Below are positions 52,518-64,000 of a stretch of 64,000 nt of DNA, one piece after another. The notes under the pieces were generated by a model. It was given only the letters and a program-made list of their open reading frames with translations, was not told the DNA's origin and searched no databases. This DNA comes from Deinococcus fonticola (GTDB lineage Bacteria; Deinococcota; Deinococci; Deinococcales; Deinococcaceae): positions 102,966 through 166,965 of the forward strand of contig NZ_SMMH01000005.1 in the NCBI RefSeq assembly GCF_004634215.1. The letters run 5' to 3'. Numbering within the stretch: the first letter of the stretch is position 1; every line of letters begins with the position of its first letter. The translations under genes were made by a program, and so were the position numbers.

Positions 52518-52549
52518 CTGAGCAACTTGAGAAACTGGCGACGAGGCGT

Positions 52550-53869
52550 TCAGTTGTTGAGGCGTCCGCGAATGCGGCCCTTGCTGATGAAGCCGTCGTA
52601 GCGCCTGACCGTGAGTTGCGCTTCGAGTTGTTTGAGGGTTTCGAGCGCGACCCCGACGATGATCAGCAGCCCGGTGCCGGAAAGCTGGAAGGTGCTGATG
52701 TTCGTGGCGCTCTGCACGATCTGCGGCAGAATGGTCAGCACCACCAGGAACAGGGCGCCCCACAGGCTCAGGCGACTGCTGATGCTGCCCAGGAATTCGG
52801 CGGTGGGCTGCCCGGGGCGCACTCCGGGAATGAAGCCGCCCCCCTCGCGGAGCTGCTCGGCGATGCGTTTCGGGTCGAACTGCACACTGTTGTACAGGTA
52901 CGTGAACCCGAAGATCAGCAGCGATTCCAGCAGGATGTACAGCGGCTGGCCGAAACTCAGGTTGGTCTGAATCCAGGCCTGCACGTCGGGCGCGCGGGTG
53001 GCGGTGGCACTGGCGATCAGGTTAGGGATCATCAGGGCGGCGCTGGCGAAGATCACCGGAATCACGCCGGCCTGGTTCACCTTGATGGGCAGCCAGGTGG
53101 CGCGTCCGGCAGCGCGGGCCTCCCCAGCAGCCCCGCCGCGCGCGCGCGCGTACGTGATGGGAACGCGGCGCTCGGCCTGATACACGTAAACGATGCCGGC
53201 CAGCGTGATCAGAATGGCGACGATAAAAGCCACGATGCTGAGGATGCTGATGGTCTCGTTGCGGAGCAGGGCGGCGGTGGCGGCGATTTCGCGGGGATAG
53301 TTGGCAATAATGCCTGCCGTGATGATCAGCGAAATGCCGTTGCCGATGCCCACTTCGGTGATGCGCTCACCGATCCACATGGTGAAGGCAATCCCGGCCA
53401 CCTGCGTCAAGACCATCACCATGGTGGTGAACAGCCCCGGCTCCCAGCCCACGGCGATGTAACTGGGGTTGGCATTGATCATGCCGGCAAAGAAGGTGGC
53501 CTGCACCGCCCCCAAACCCACAGCGGCGTAGCGCGTGAACTGGTTGATCTTCTTGCGGCCCTCTTCCCCTTCCTTACTGAGTTTTTCCAGTGCAGGAACG
53601 GTGGTGGTCAGCAGCTGAATGACGATGCTGGCCGTAATGTACGGCAGCACGCCCAGGGCAAAAATCGAGAATTGCGAGAGATTGCCGCCCGAGATCATGC
53701 TGATCAAGCCGAACAGGCCGCCCGAGTTCGCTTGACTCAGGGCGGCACTGTTGACGCCTGGGGTGGGGATCGTGTTCCCCAGGCGGTAGACGGCGAGGAG
53801 CAGCAGGGTGAAGACAATCTTCCGCTGAAGATCAGGAATCCTGAAGGCGTCGCGGAAGGCGCGAAGCAT
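52550..53869 (-). CDS. secY: Protein translocase subunit SecY
   Basis: The 439-residue ten-helix channel protein of the Sec translocon. It opens LRAFRDAFRIPDLQRKIVFT and contains the plug region GGNLSQFSIFALGVLPYITAS. The cytoplasmic loops involved in SecA/ribosome binding include AERRVPITYARA and ADQLREGGGFIPG-like REGGGFIPGVRPG. Stop and start codons overlap by one base with rplO. Confidence 0.97.
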   Translation of the reverse strand: MLRAFRDAFRIPDLQRKIVFTLLLLAVYRLGNTIPTPGVNSAALSQANSGGLFGLISMISGGNLSQFSIFALGVLPYITASIVIQLLTTTVPALEKLSKEGEEGRKKINQFTRYAAVGLGAVQATFFAGMINANPSYIAVGWEPGLFTTMVMVLTQVAGIAFTMWIGERITEVGIGNGISLIITAGIIANYPREIAATAALLRNETISILSIVAFIVAILITLAGIVYVYQAERRVPITYARARGGAAGEARAAGRATWLPIKVNQAGVIPVIFASAALMIPNLIASATATRAPDVQAWIQTNLSFGQPLYILLESLLIFGFTYLYNSVQFDPKRIAEQLREGGGFIPGVRPGQPTAEFLGSISSRLSLWGALFLVVLTILPQIVQSATNISTFQLSGTGLLIIVGVALETLKQLEAQLTVRRYDGFISKGRIRGRLNN

Positions 53870-54345
53870 TACTCCGCCTTCGCTGCTTCAGCTTGAGTTT
53901 CAGTGGGTGCGGCGGGCAGCACAACTTTGCCCCCGGCCGCTTCGACGGCTTTGACGGCGGACTGGCTGGCGGCGTCCACGTGAATGGTCAGGGCGCGGCT
54001 CAGTTCGCCACCGACGAGGAGTTTCACGGGGCGGTCTCTGCGGCGCACCAGGCCCAGGATTTCCAGGGCTTCACGGTTGATTTCGGTGGTGCCTTCAATC
54101 CCTTCGAGCTGGCCCAGTTTCACGATTTCGTAGGTGGTACCCACATTGTTGAAACCGCGCTTGGGCAAGCGGGCGATCAGGCGGCTACGGCCACCCTCGA
54201 AGAACTGGCCTTTGCCAGCGCCGCTGCGGGCTTTCTGGCCCTTGTGGCCGCGTCCGGCGGTCTTGTCGGTGCCGCCGGGGCCGCGTCCGACGCGCTTGCG
54301 GTTCTTGCGGCTGCCGGGCGTGGGTTGCAGATCGTGGAGTTTCAT
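53869..54345 (-). CDS. rplO: 50S ribosomal protein L15
   Basis: The 158-residue protein begins [25 protein letters not shown] and has the Gly/Arg-rich [10 protein letters not shown] segment and the C-terminal Ala-rich globular part. The ATG overlaps the rpmD stop (ATGA). Confidence 0.97.
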   Translation of the reverse strand: MKLHDLQPTPGSRKNRKRVGRGPGGTDKTAGRGHKGQKARSGAGKGQFFEGGRSRLIARLPKRGFNNVGTTYEIVKLGQLEGIEGTTEINREALEILGLVRRRDRPVKLLVGGELSRALTIHVDAASQSAVKAVEAAGGKVVLPAAPTETQAEAAKAE

Positions 54346-54509
54346 TCTTGCACCTCCAGCAGGTGCTTGACGGTGTTCACCATGCCGCGCATGGCGGGGG
54401 TGTCGTTGACCTCGCGGGTCTGACCGATTTTTCTGAGGCCCAGCGCCTGAACGGTCTTGACCTGGTTCTCAGGGCGACCGATGACGCTGCGCACGAGCTT
54501 GATTTTCAT
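54342..54509 (-). CDS. rpmD: 50S ribosomal protein L30
   Basis: A 55-codon gene, [20 protein letters not shown] ... [11 protein letters not shown], typical of bacterial L30. Its ATG at 54509 overlaps the rpsE stop and its stop overlaps the rplO start, both as ATGA. Confidence 0.95.
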   Translation of the reverse strand: MKIKLVRSVIGRPENQVKTVQALGLRKIGQTREVNDTPAMRGMVNTVKHLLEVQE

Positions 54510-55111
54510 TGCGTGCCTCCGTTGTCTGCGGCGCCTTCACCGGCTTCGGCAGCGTTGGCCTGAAGGGGGGCACTGCGGTCTGCGGGACTTTCGCCGCGCT
54601 GGGCCACCACGGCGTCGCCGCGCAGGGCGCGAACTTGCTTGGCGGTGCGCAGGTTCTTGAAGCCGTCGAACACAGCGTAGGCCACGTTCACTTTGTTGCG
54701 GCTGCCGAGTTCCTTGGACAGCATGTTGGTGATTCCGGCCAGTTCCGCAATGCTGCGGGGAACCGTACCGGCAATCACGCCGGTACCGGGGCCGGCGGGC
54801 TTCAACAGCACGCGGCTGGTGCTGTTCGCCCCCACGATTTCGTGGGGAATGGTGCCGTTTTCCACCGGAACACTGATCATGTTCTTGCGGGCAATGCTCT
54901 TGGCCTTCTCGATGGCGACGGGCACTTCCTTGGCTTTGCCGATGCCCATGCCCACACGGCCGTTGCGGTCACCCAGAATCACCAGGGCCGCGAAACGGAA
55001 GCGGCGCCCGCCCTGATAGGTTTTGCTGGTGCGGTTGACGAACAGCATCTTCTCTTCGAATTCGCTGGGTTCACGCTCCATGTTGCGGTCGTTCCGACGA
55101 TTAAAAGTCAA
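54506..55111 (-). CDS. rpsE: 30S ribosomal protein S5
   Basis: The 201-residue protein has the double-stranded RNA-binding domain [19 protein letters not shown] and the S5 C-terminal fold with [14 protein letters not shown]. The TTG at 55111 is preceded by GGGAGG at 6 nt and gives the [10 protein letters not shown] start known for Deinococcus; the GTG at 55117 lies too close to the Shine-Dalgarno. An extra acidic Ala/Gly-rich tail of about 25 residues follows the conserved end. Confidence 0.95.
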   Translation of the reverse strand: MTFNRRNDRNMEREPSEFEEKMLFVNRTSKTYQGGRRFRFAALVILGDRNGRVGMGIGKAKEVPVAIEKAKSIARKNMISVPVENGTIPHEIVGANSTSRVLLKPAGPGTGVIAGTVPRSIAELAGITNMLSKELGSRNKVNVAYAVFDGFKNLRTAKQVRALRGDAVVAQRGESPADRSAPLQANAAEAGEGAADNGGTQ

Positions 55112-55439
55112 GGCCACCCTCCCGCGCCGCTTCGGCGAGCGCTTTTACACGTCCGTGGTAACGGTACTGTCCACGGTCAAAAACCACTTGCTTGACGCCT
55201 TTGGCGACGGCAGCTTCGGCCAGGGCCTTGCCCACGGCGCTGGCGCTGTCGGACTTGGAGCCGTTCGTCAGTCCAGCGGAGCTGGCGGCCGCGACCGTCA
55301 CACCCTTGCTGTCGTCGATGATCTGGGCGTAGATGTGCTTGCTGCTGCGGTACACGCTGAGGCGGAGGCGTTCTCCGGCGGCGGTACGCACTTTGCGGCG
55401 GGCGCGGAGTTTGCGGCGAATAGTCGTCTGGGCGCTCAT
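55101..55439 (-). CDS. rplR: 50S ribosomal protein L18
   Basis: The 112-residue 5S rRNA-binding protein contains [35 protein letters not shown] and [20 protein letters not shown]. It overlaps rpsE by 11 bp and shares a base with rplF. Confidence 0.97.
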   Translation of the reverse strand: MSAQTTIRRKLRARRKVRTAAGERLRLSVYRSSKHIYAQIIDDSKGVTVAAASSAGLTNGSKSDSASAVGKALAEAAVAKGVKQVVFDRGQYRYHGRVKALAEAAREGGLDF

Positions 55440-55996
55440 TATTTCTTCCCTTTGCCGCCGGTGGCACCAGCCTTACCGGCCTTGAGCGAGATCTTCTCAC
55501 CAGCGAAGCGCACACCCTTGCCGTGGTACACATCGGGCTTACGCACTTTGCGGACGTTGGCGGCCACCTGGCCGACGAGCTGCTTGTCGATGCCGCTCAC
55601 GTCGATCTTGGTGGGTTCCGGCACGGTGAAGCTCACGCCAGTGGGGGGCTCGATGACGACAGGGTGGCTGAAACCCATGGCCATTTCCAGGTTCTTCCCG
55701 GTCATCTTGGCGCGGAAACCCACGCCCTTGAGTTCCAGGTTGATGGTGTACCCTTCGCTGACGCCTTTCACGGCGTTGGCGACCAGGGTGCGGGTCAGGC
55801 CGTGCAGGGCGCGGTGGCGCTGCTGGTCAGTGGGGCGCTCGACAACGAGGTTGTCGCCGTCTTTCTTGATGGTCAGTTCGGTGTTGTAGGGAACGCTCAG
55901 TTCACCTTTGGGGCCTTTGACCTTGAACACGCCGCCTTCCATGTTCACCGTCACGCCGTTCGGCACGGCAATAGGCTGTCTACCAATACGGGACAT
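55439..55996 (-). CDS. rplF: 50S ribosomal protein L6
   Basis: The 185-residue protein has [15 protein letters not shown], two repeated alpha-beta domains and the C-terminal [16 protein letters not shown] signature. A GGAGG lies before the ATG. Confidence 0.97.
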   Translation of the reverse strand: MSRIGRQPIAVPNGVTVNMEGGVFKVKGPKGELSVPYNTELTIKKDGDNLVVERPTDQQRHRALHGLTRTLVANAVKGVSEGYTINLELKGVGFRAKMTGKNLEMAMGFSHPVVIEPPTGVSFTVPEPTKIDVSGIDKQLVGQVAANVRKVRKPDVYHGKGVRFAGEKISLKAGKAGATGGKGKK

Positions 55997-56064
55997 AGTG
56001 TCCTCCTTCTTCCTTAAGTCAAACCTAATGGTCTGAGGTCAGGTCTAAAAAGCCAGAAAACCGA

Positions 56065-56466
56065 TTACCAGAGAATGCAGACGACTTCGCCGCCCACACC
56101 TTGCTTGCGGGCGTCACGGTCGGCCAGCAGGCCTTTGCTCGTGGACACCACGGCCACGCCCAGGCCACGCTGCACGCGGGGCAGGTTCTCGGCGCTGACA
56201 TAAGCGCGGCGGCCAGGACGGCTCACGCGCTCGATGTGCTTGATGACCTGCTCGCGCTTCTCGCCGTATTTCAGCGTCAGGCGCAGCACGTCAAATTTTG
56301 CCCCTTCGGGACGGGTGCGCTCGTAGGAAGCCACGTAACCTTCCTTCACGAGCAACTTGGCCAGCTCTTCCTTGAACTTGGAGGCCGGGACATCCACGGT
56401 CTCCTTGTGGGTGCGCGTCGCGTTGCGAATGCGCGTGAGCATATCGGCGATGGGATCACTCAGCAT
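56065..56466 (-). CDS. rpsH: 30S ribosomal protein S8
   Basis: The 133-residue protein has DPIADMLTRIRNATRTHKE at the N-terminus and the signature VSTSKGLLADRDARKQGVGG near the end. S8 binds 16S rRNA helix 21 and, in E. coli, represses its own operon. Here it is the first gene of a separate unit, with two promoters upstream and a GGAGG 5 nt before the ATG. Confidence 0.97.
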   Translation of the reverse strand: MLSDPIADMLTRIRNATRTHKETVDVPASKFKEELAKLLVKEGYVASYERTRPEGAKFDVLRLTLKYGEKREQVIKHIERVSRPGRRAYVSAENLPRVQRGLGVAVVSTSKGLLADRDARKQGVGGEVVCILW

Positions 56467-56482
56467 GTAGCCTCCAGCGGCT

Positions 56483-56512
56483 GCATTACCCGGAAACAGT
56501 TCCTTGTGTCAA
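56483..56512 (-). promoter_or_regulatory. rpsH proximal promoter
   Basis: Minus strand TTGACA (56507-56512), 18-bp spacer, TAATGC (56483-56488). The predicted transcript starts about 10 nt upstream of the rpsH start codon's Shine-Dalgarno. Confidence 0.65.
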
Positions 56513-56706
56513 GGCTTATCCCCGGCAGGCGGCCCGTCCCCAGACAAGCTGGCAGGCGGGCGCAATTCTCCCCTCGGAAAGTGGGCCGCAAAAACGCGGC
56601 ACTTCTTCTGTTGGGTCATTCCACTCCCAGACGATCACTGGCCAAATGTGGACAGTTCGTATCCGGGGGGCCGAACACAATGCCGCAACAAACACGGCAA
56701 TTTAGG

Positions 56707-56736
56707 ATTGTAGCAGAACCCAGGCGAGCGAGGCAA
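56707..56736 (-). promoter_or_regulatory. rpsH distal promoter
   Basis: Minus strand TTGCCT (56731-56736), 18-bp spacer, TACAAT (56707-56712), about 240 bp upstream of rpsH. The 413-bp gap 56467-56879 otherwise holds the proximal promoter and a repeat fragment; no gene is seen. Confidence 0.6.
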
Positions 56737-56775
56737 CGGCCAAATAGCTTTGAACACCACTTCCTGGCTCTATCT

Positions 56776-56808
56776 AGGGGAAGCTGCCCTGAAGGGGTCG
56801 AGGAGTCA
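56776..56808. repeat. Diverged partial copy of the 22.4-kb palindromic repeat
   Basis: The stretch from AGGGGAAGCTGCCC to GAGGAGTCA matches the right half of the element at 22411-22444 with a few substitutions and one extra A. The left half is missing. Confidence 0.5.
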
Positions 56809-56879
56809 ACCGGAGGCTAGCGACTCCGTCCTGACCGCTCCTTCACCGTACCCAAGTCACAGCAAAAGTTGAAGCAGAC

Positions 56880-57245
56880 TTAATGACTGGATGCACCAAG
56901 CCGCATGTCCTGAAGCAGACCAAAGAAAATCACACCCAGGAAAATGGCCATACTACACAGAGAAAGTATCGAATGGAAGTAGAGGTACTGATTGAACTCT
57001 GTAGATTGTTTCTGCTGAAATTCCCTGGTGAGGAAAGAGGGCCGATTCCGACCATGGATGACCTCTTCAGAGCCACGGGTGCGAATCCAAAAATGTACAG
57101 GCGCTGTCGTCAGAAAGAGCACCCCCGCGAAGGCAAACGCCCAGAGCATGGGTTCACGGAAGGGATTGATGAGTGCCAGCGCGGCGGTAACTGCAACAAC
57201 AACCTGCAAAATTGCGACCAGATAGGGCCAACTTTTTCCACCCAC
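56880..57245 (-). CDS. Small membrane protein inside the ribosomal protein cluster
   Basis: The 121-residue protein has three predicted transmembrane segments (about 7-27, 32-50 and 92-112). A polar loop with the sequence WIRTRGSEEVIHGRN sits between the second and third. It starts at a GTG with GGAGG 5 nt upstream, just downstream of the rpsZ terminator. It is more AT-rich than the ribosomal genes and matches no ribosomal or translocation family I know. Its presence between S14 and S8 genes is abnormal for the spc operon. Confidence 0.6.
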   Translation of the reverse strand: MGGKSWPYLVAILQVVVAVTAALALINPFREPMLWAFAFAGVLFLTTAPVHFWIRTRGSEEVIHGRNRPSFLTREFQQKQSTEFNQYLYFHSILSLCSMAIFLGVIFFGLLQDMRLGASSH

Positions 57246-57261
57246 CGTGACCTCCACCAAC

Positions 57262-57285
57262 AAAAAACTCCCCACGCAGGGGAGT
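57262..57285 (-). terminator. Terminator after rpsZ within the spc cluster
   Basis: Minus strand ACTCCCC / GGGGAGT with a 5-nt loop followed by six T. A clear intrinsic terminator 19 nt after the rpsZ stop. Confidence 0.85.
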
Positions 57286-57304
57286 CTTGCTTGGTGCGTT
57301 TCGC

Positions 57305-57490
<186 letters not shown>

Positions 57491-57499
57491 AAGTTCCTC

Positions 57500-58042
57500 T
57501 TACTGCTTGCGGAAGGGCAGCCCCATCGCTTGCAGCAGGGCGCGGGCTTCTTCGTCGGTTTTGGCACTGGTCACGATGGTGATGTCCATGCCGCGGGTCT
57601 TGTCGACCATGTCGTACGTGATCTCGGGGAAGATCAGTTGCTCTTTGATCCCGAGGTTGTAGTTCCCGCGTCCATCGAAAGCGTTGGGGTTGATGCCACG
57701 GAAGTCACGGATGCGGGGCAGGCCGATGTTCACAAGTTTTTCGAGGAACACGTACATGCGCTCGCCGCGCAGGGTGACTTTGATGCCGACGGGCATGCCC
57801 TGGCGGAGTTTGAAGTTGCTGATGCTTTTCTTGGCCTTGGTGACGATGGGCTTCTGAAGGGTGATCAGGCTCAGTTCCTTGGCTGCCTTGTCGATGGCCT
57901 TGCTGTCGTCCTTGCTGCTGCCGAGACCTTCGTTCACGACGATTTTCTCGATGCGGGGGACGGCCATGACGGAGCTGTAGCCGAACTGCTGCATGAGTGC
58001 GGGGCGCACTTCTTCGTTGTACTTCTTCTTCAGGGTTTGCAT
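57500..58042 (-). CDS. rplE: 50S ribosomal protein L5
   Basis: The 180-residue 5S rRNA-binding protein has [16 protein letters not shown], the P-site loop [17 protein letters not shown] and the signature [20 protein letters not shown]. It is separated from rplX by a 93-nt structured spacer, unlike the other genes, which overlap. Confidence 0.97.
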   Translation of the reverse strand: MQTLKKKYNEEVRPALMQQFGYSSVMAVPRIEKIVVNEGLGSSKDDSKAIDKAAKELSLITLQKPIVTKAKKSISNFKLRQGMPVGIKVTLRGERMYVFLEKLVNIGLPRIRDFRGINPNAFDGRGNYNLGIKEQLIFPEITYDMVDKTRGMDITIVTSAKTDEEARALLQAMGLPFRKQ

Positions 58043-58055
58043 GGTGGGTTCCTTC

Positions 58056-58126
58056 GAGCGGTCTCCCAGTTTTTCAGAGAGCGCCGCTCAGGCCACCCCG
58101 TTTCAGTCCTGTGGACTGGGGTGGCC
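58056..58126 (-). promoter_or_regulatory. Two stem-loops in the rplX-rplE spacer
   Basis: GGCCACCCC / GGGGTGGCC (58091-58126, with inner CAGTCC/GGACTG) and GAGCGG / CCGCTC (58056-58089) fold consecutively just upstream of rplE. In E. coli the L24-L5 junction holds the S8 repressor site. A comparable role here is inferred from position only. Confidence 0.45.
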
Positions 58127-58135
58127 CGGAGATGG

Positions 58136-58883
<748 letters not shown>

Positions 58884-58887
<4 letters not shown>

Positions 58888-59174
58888 GCTTCGCCTCCGG
58901 CCACTTCCGTCTCGGCCAGGGTGGTCTCGATGCCACGGGGGCGCTCGATCAGCTTGGTGACCTTCCAGGTCTTGGTCTTGCTGATGGGGCGCACAGCGAT
59001 GATCTCCACGCGGTCACCGAGGCGGTATTCATTGTTTTCGTCGTGGGCGGCGTACTTGTGGCTGCGGGTCACGACCTTGCCGTACAGCGGGTGGGCGAAC
59101 TTACGTTCGACTTTCACGCTGACGGTCTTGTCGGCTTTGTCGCTCACCACGACGCCAGTAAAGGTCTTTTTCAT
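58884..59174 (-). CDS. rpsQ: 30S ribosomal protein S17
   Basis: The 96-residue OB-fold protein has [20 protein letters not shown] and [15 protein letters not shown] [15 protein letters not shown] and [20 protein letters not shown] overlaps on both sides. Confidence 0.97.
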
Positions 59175-59372
59175 TTACTAGCTCCGTCTTTGAGTTCGGA
59201 CACGGTTTGCTCGCGGCGAATCGTGTTCAGTTGAGCGACTTCGCGGCGCAGTTGCTTGACGCGGTGGGGCTGGGCCAGGCTGCCCATGGCGGCCTGGAAG
59301 CGCAGTTCCATCAGTTCTTTCTTACGGGCTTCGATTTCCTTCTGGAAGTCTTCGCCTTTCAGGTTACGCATT

Positions 59373-59386
<14 letters not shown>
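59171..59386 (-). CDS. rpmC: 50S ribosomal protein L29
   Basis: The 71-residue two-helix protein has [20 protein letters not shown] and [15 protein letters not shown]. It overlaps rplP by 14 bp. Confidence 0.96.
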
Positions 59387-59797
<411 letters not shown>

Positions 59798-59801
<4 letters not shown>

Positions 59802-60552
59802 TCACCTCCGGTGCGGCGGCGCGCCGTGGGACGGCGGCGGTTGGGGCGGTCACCTGCGGCGGCTTCGCGGCGTTCACCGCGTTCGTCGCGGCGCTGCGGG
59901 CGGGCATAGCTCTCGGTCTTGCCACCGATGACTTCACCGTTGAACACCATGACTTTGATCCCGAGGCTGCCGTAAGTGGTTTCGGCGCGGGCGGTGCCGT
60001 ACTCGATGTCGGCGCGCAGGGTGTGCAGCGGCACGCGGCCTTCACGGACGGTTTCGGTGCGGGCCTGTTCGGCGCCGCCGAGGCGTCCACCCAGGACGAT
60101 CTTGACGCCACGGGCGCCCGACTCCATGACGCGCTGGGCGGCCTGTTTCATGGCGCGGCGGAACGCGAAGCGGCGTTCGATCTGCTCGGCAATGCGCAGA
60201 GCGACCAGGGGAGCGCTGATGTTGGGGTTGGGGATCTCGGCGACGTTCACGGCCACCGTACCGGCCGACACCAGGCGCTCGATGTCACCGCGCAGTTCCT
60301 TGATGCTCTCGCCGCCCTTACCGATCACCACGCCGGGCTTGGCGGCGCTGATGATCACGTTGACCTGCTGGCCGGCGCGCTCGATCTCGATACGGGCCAG
60401 ACCGGCGGCGACCAGTTTCTTGCTCACGAGTTTACGGATCTTCTCGTCTTCTTTGAGCAGGGTGGCGTACTGTTTTTTACCGGCGTACCAGCGGCTGTTC
60501 CAGCCACGGGTGATGCCGAGGCGGAAGCCGTTGGGGTTAATTTTGTTGCCCA

Positions 60553-60553
<1 letters not shown>
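59798..60553 (-). CDS. rpsC: 30S ribosomal protein S3
   Basis: The 251-residue protein has [20 protein letters not shown], the KH domain [16 protein letters not shown] and the C-terminal S3 domain [20 protein letters not shown]. An Arg-rich tail (about 25 residues) follows. Confidence 0.97.
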
Positions 60554-61280
<727 letters not shown>

Positions 61281-61294
61281 ATCTCAGCCCTCCT

Positions 61295-63674
<2,380 letters not shown>

Positions 63675-63678
<4 letters not shown>

Positions 63679-63998
63679 GCGCGGCCCCCCACGGTCTTGA
63701 TCTCGATGTCCACACCGGTGGGCAGGTCGAGGGTCATCAGGCTGTCGATGGTCTTCTTGGTGGGGTTGCTGATGTCCACCAGGCGGTTGTGGGTGCGGAT
63801 TTCAAAGTGCTCGCGGCTGTCCTTGTCGATAAAGGGGCTGCGCAGCACGCAGAAACGGCGGATGCGGGTGGGGAGGGGCACCGGGCCGCTCACGTCGGCG
63901 CCGGTGCGGCGCACGGTGTCCACGATCTTGCTGGCGGACTGATCCAGCGCCTTGTGGTCGAAACCACGCAGTTTAATGCGAATCTTCGGGGCAACCAT
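63675..63998 (-). CDS. rpsJ: 30S ribosomal protein S10 (NusE)
   Basis: The 107-residue protein has [37 protein letters not shown] and the signature [17 protein letters not shown]. It is the first gene of the cluster as seen; the promoter lies beyond the right edge of the window. Confidence 0.97.
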
Positions 63999-64000
63999 GA

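Overview
The window is high-GC DNA that reads as a chromosomal segment of a Deinococcus or a close relative. The evidence is the ribosomal proteins (S5, S10, L2 and others) with Deinococcus-type sequences, a tandem pair of OmpH/Skp-like periplasmic proteins, a PEGA-domain envelope protein, a ChdC/HemQ-type haem enzyme, and many genes whose start codon sits 5-7 nt behind a TANNNT -10 box. That last arrangement is the leaderless-mRNA pattern known from this genus. I found no tRNA, rRNA, CRISPR array or intact insertion sequence.

Layout. 1-5 kb: a truncated lyase-superfamily gene, a ROK regulator and a divergent glycolate-oxidase operon in the order F-D-E. 5-13 kb: coaE, a small lipoprotein, pyrG, a site-2 protease, a CCA-adding-type nucleotidyltransferase coupled to an HtrA protease, a two-part nucleotidyltransferase-like protein and a BI-1 membrane protein. 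13.3-18.6 kb: an NAD-linked molybdenum formate dehydrogenase operon, fdsG-B-A plus fdsD. 18.7-21.6 kb: a tightly coupled three-gene cassette of membrane protein, radical SAM/SPASM enzyme and a protein ending in 15 asparagines. I consider this cassette the most likely undescribed system. 21.7-26.8 kb: a MazG-like pyrophosphohydrolase, aldehyde dehydrogenase, SpoOM, a methyltransferase and an APH-type kinase. 27.2-31.8 kb: pheS and pheT separated by a low-GC SUKH-like gene and a Nudix gene, behind a leader with an attenuator-like terminator.

32-52 kb: a 63-codon gene with its own promoter and terminator, chdC, a metal-binding lipoprotein/SBP gene behind a Fur-type palindrome, outer-membrane and periplasmic proteins, a CBS-ACT protein, a class V aminotransferase, an ABC permease beside a remnant of an ABC ATPase, a PEGA protein, two NTP-sanitising enzymes (NudL, MazG), aat, DoxX, mntH with a DtxR/MntR-like operator, serA, a CoA-disulfide-reductase-like enzyme and a beta-propeller protein.

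51.8-64 kb: the S10-spc ribosomal protein cluster on the minus strand, rpsJ to secY, then adk. It is interrupted between rpsZ and rpsH by a terminator, a membrane-protein gene, a decayed repeat and two promoters, so it is probably transcribed as at least two units.

Functional themes are translation (ribosomal proteins, pheST, aat, CCA enzyme), nucleotide hygiene (MazG, MazG-like, two Nudix), redox and one-carbon metabolism (formate dehydrogenase, glycolate oxidase, CoADR), manganese/zinc handling (mntH, znuA-like), and envelope maintenance.
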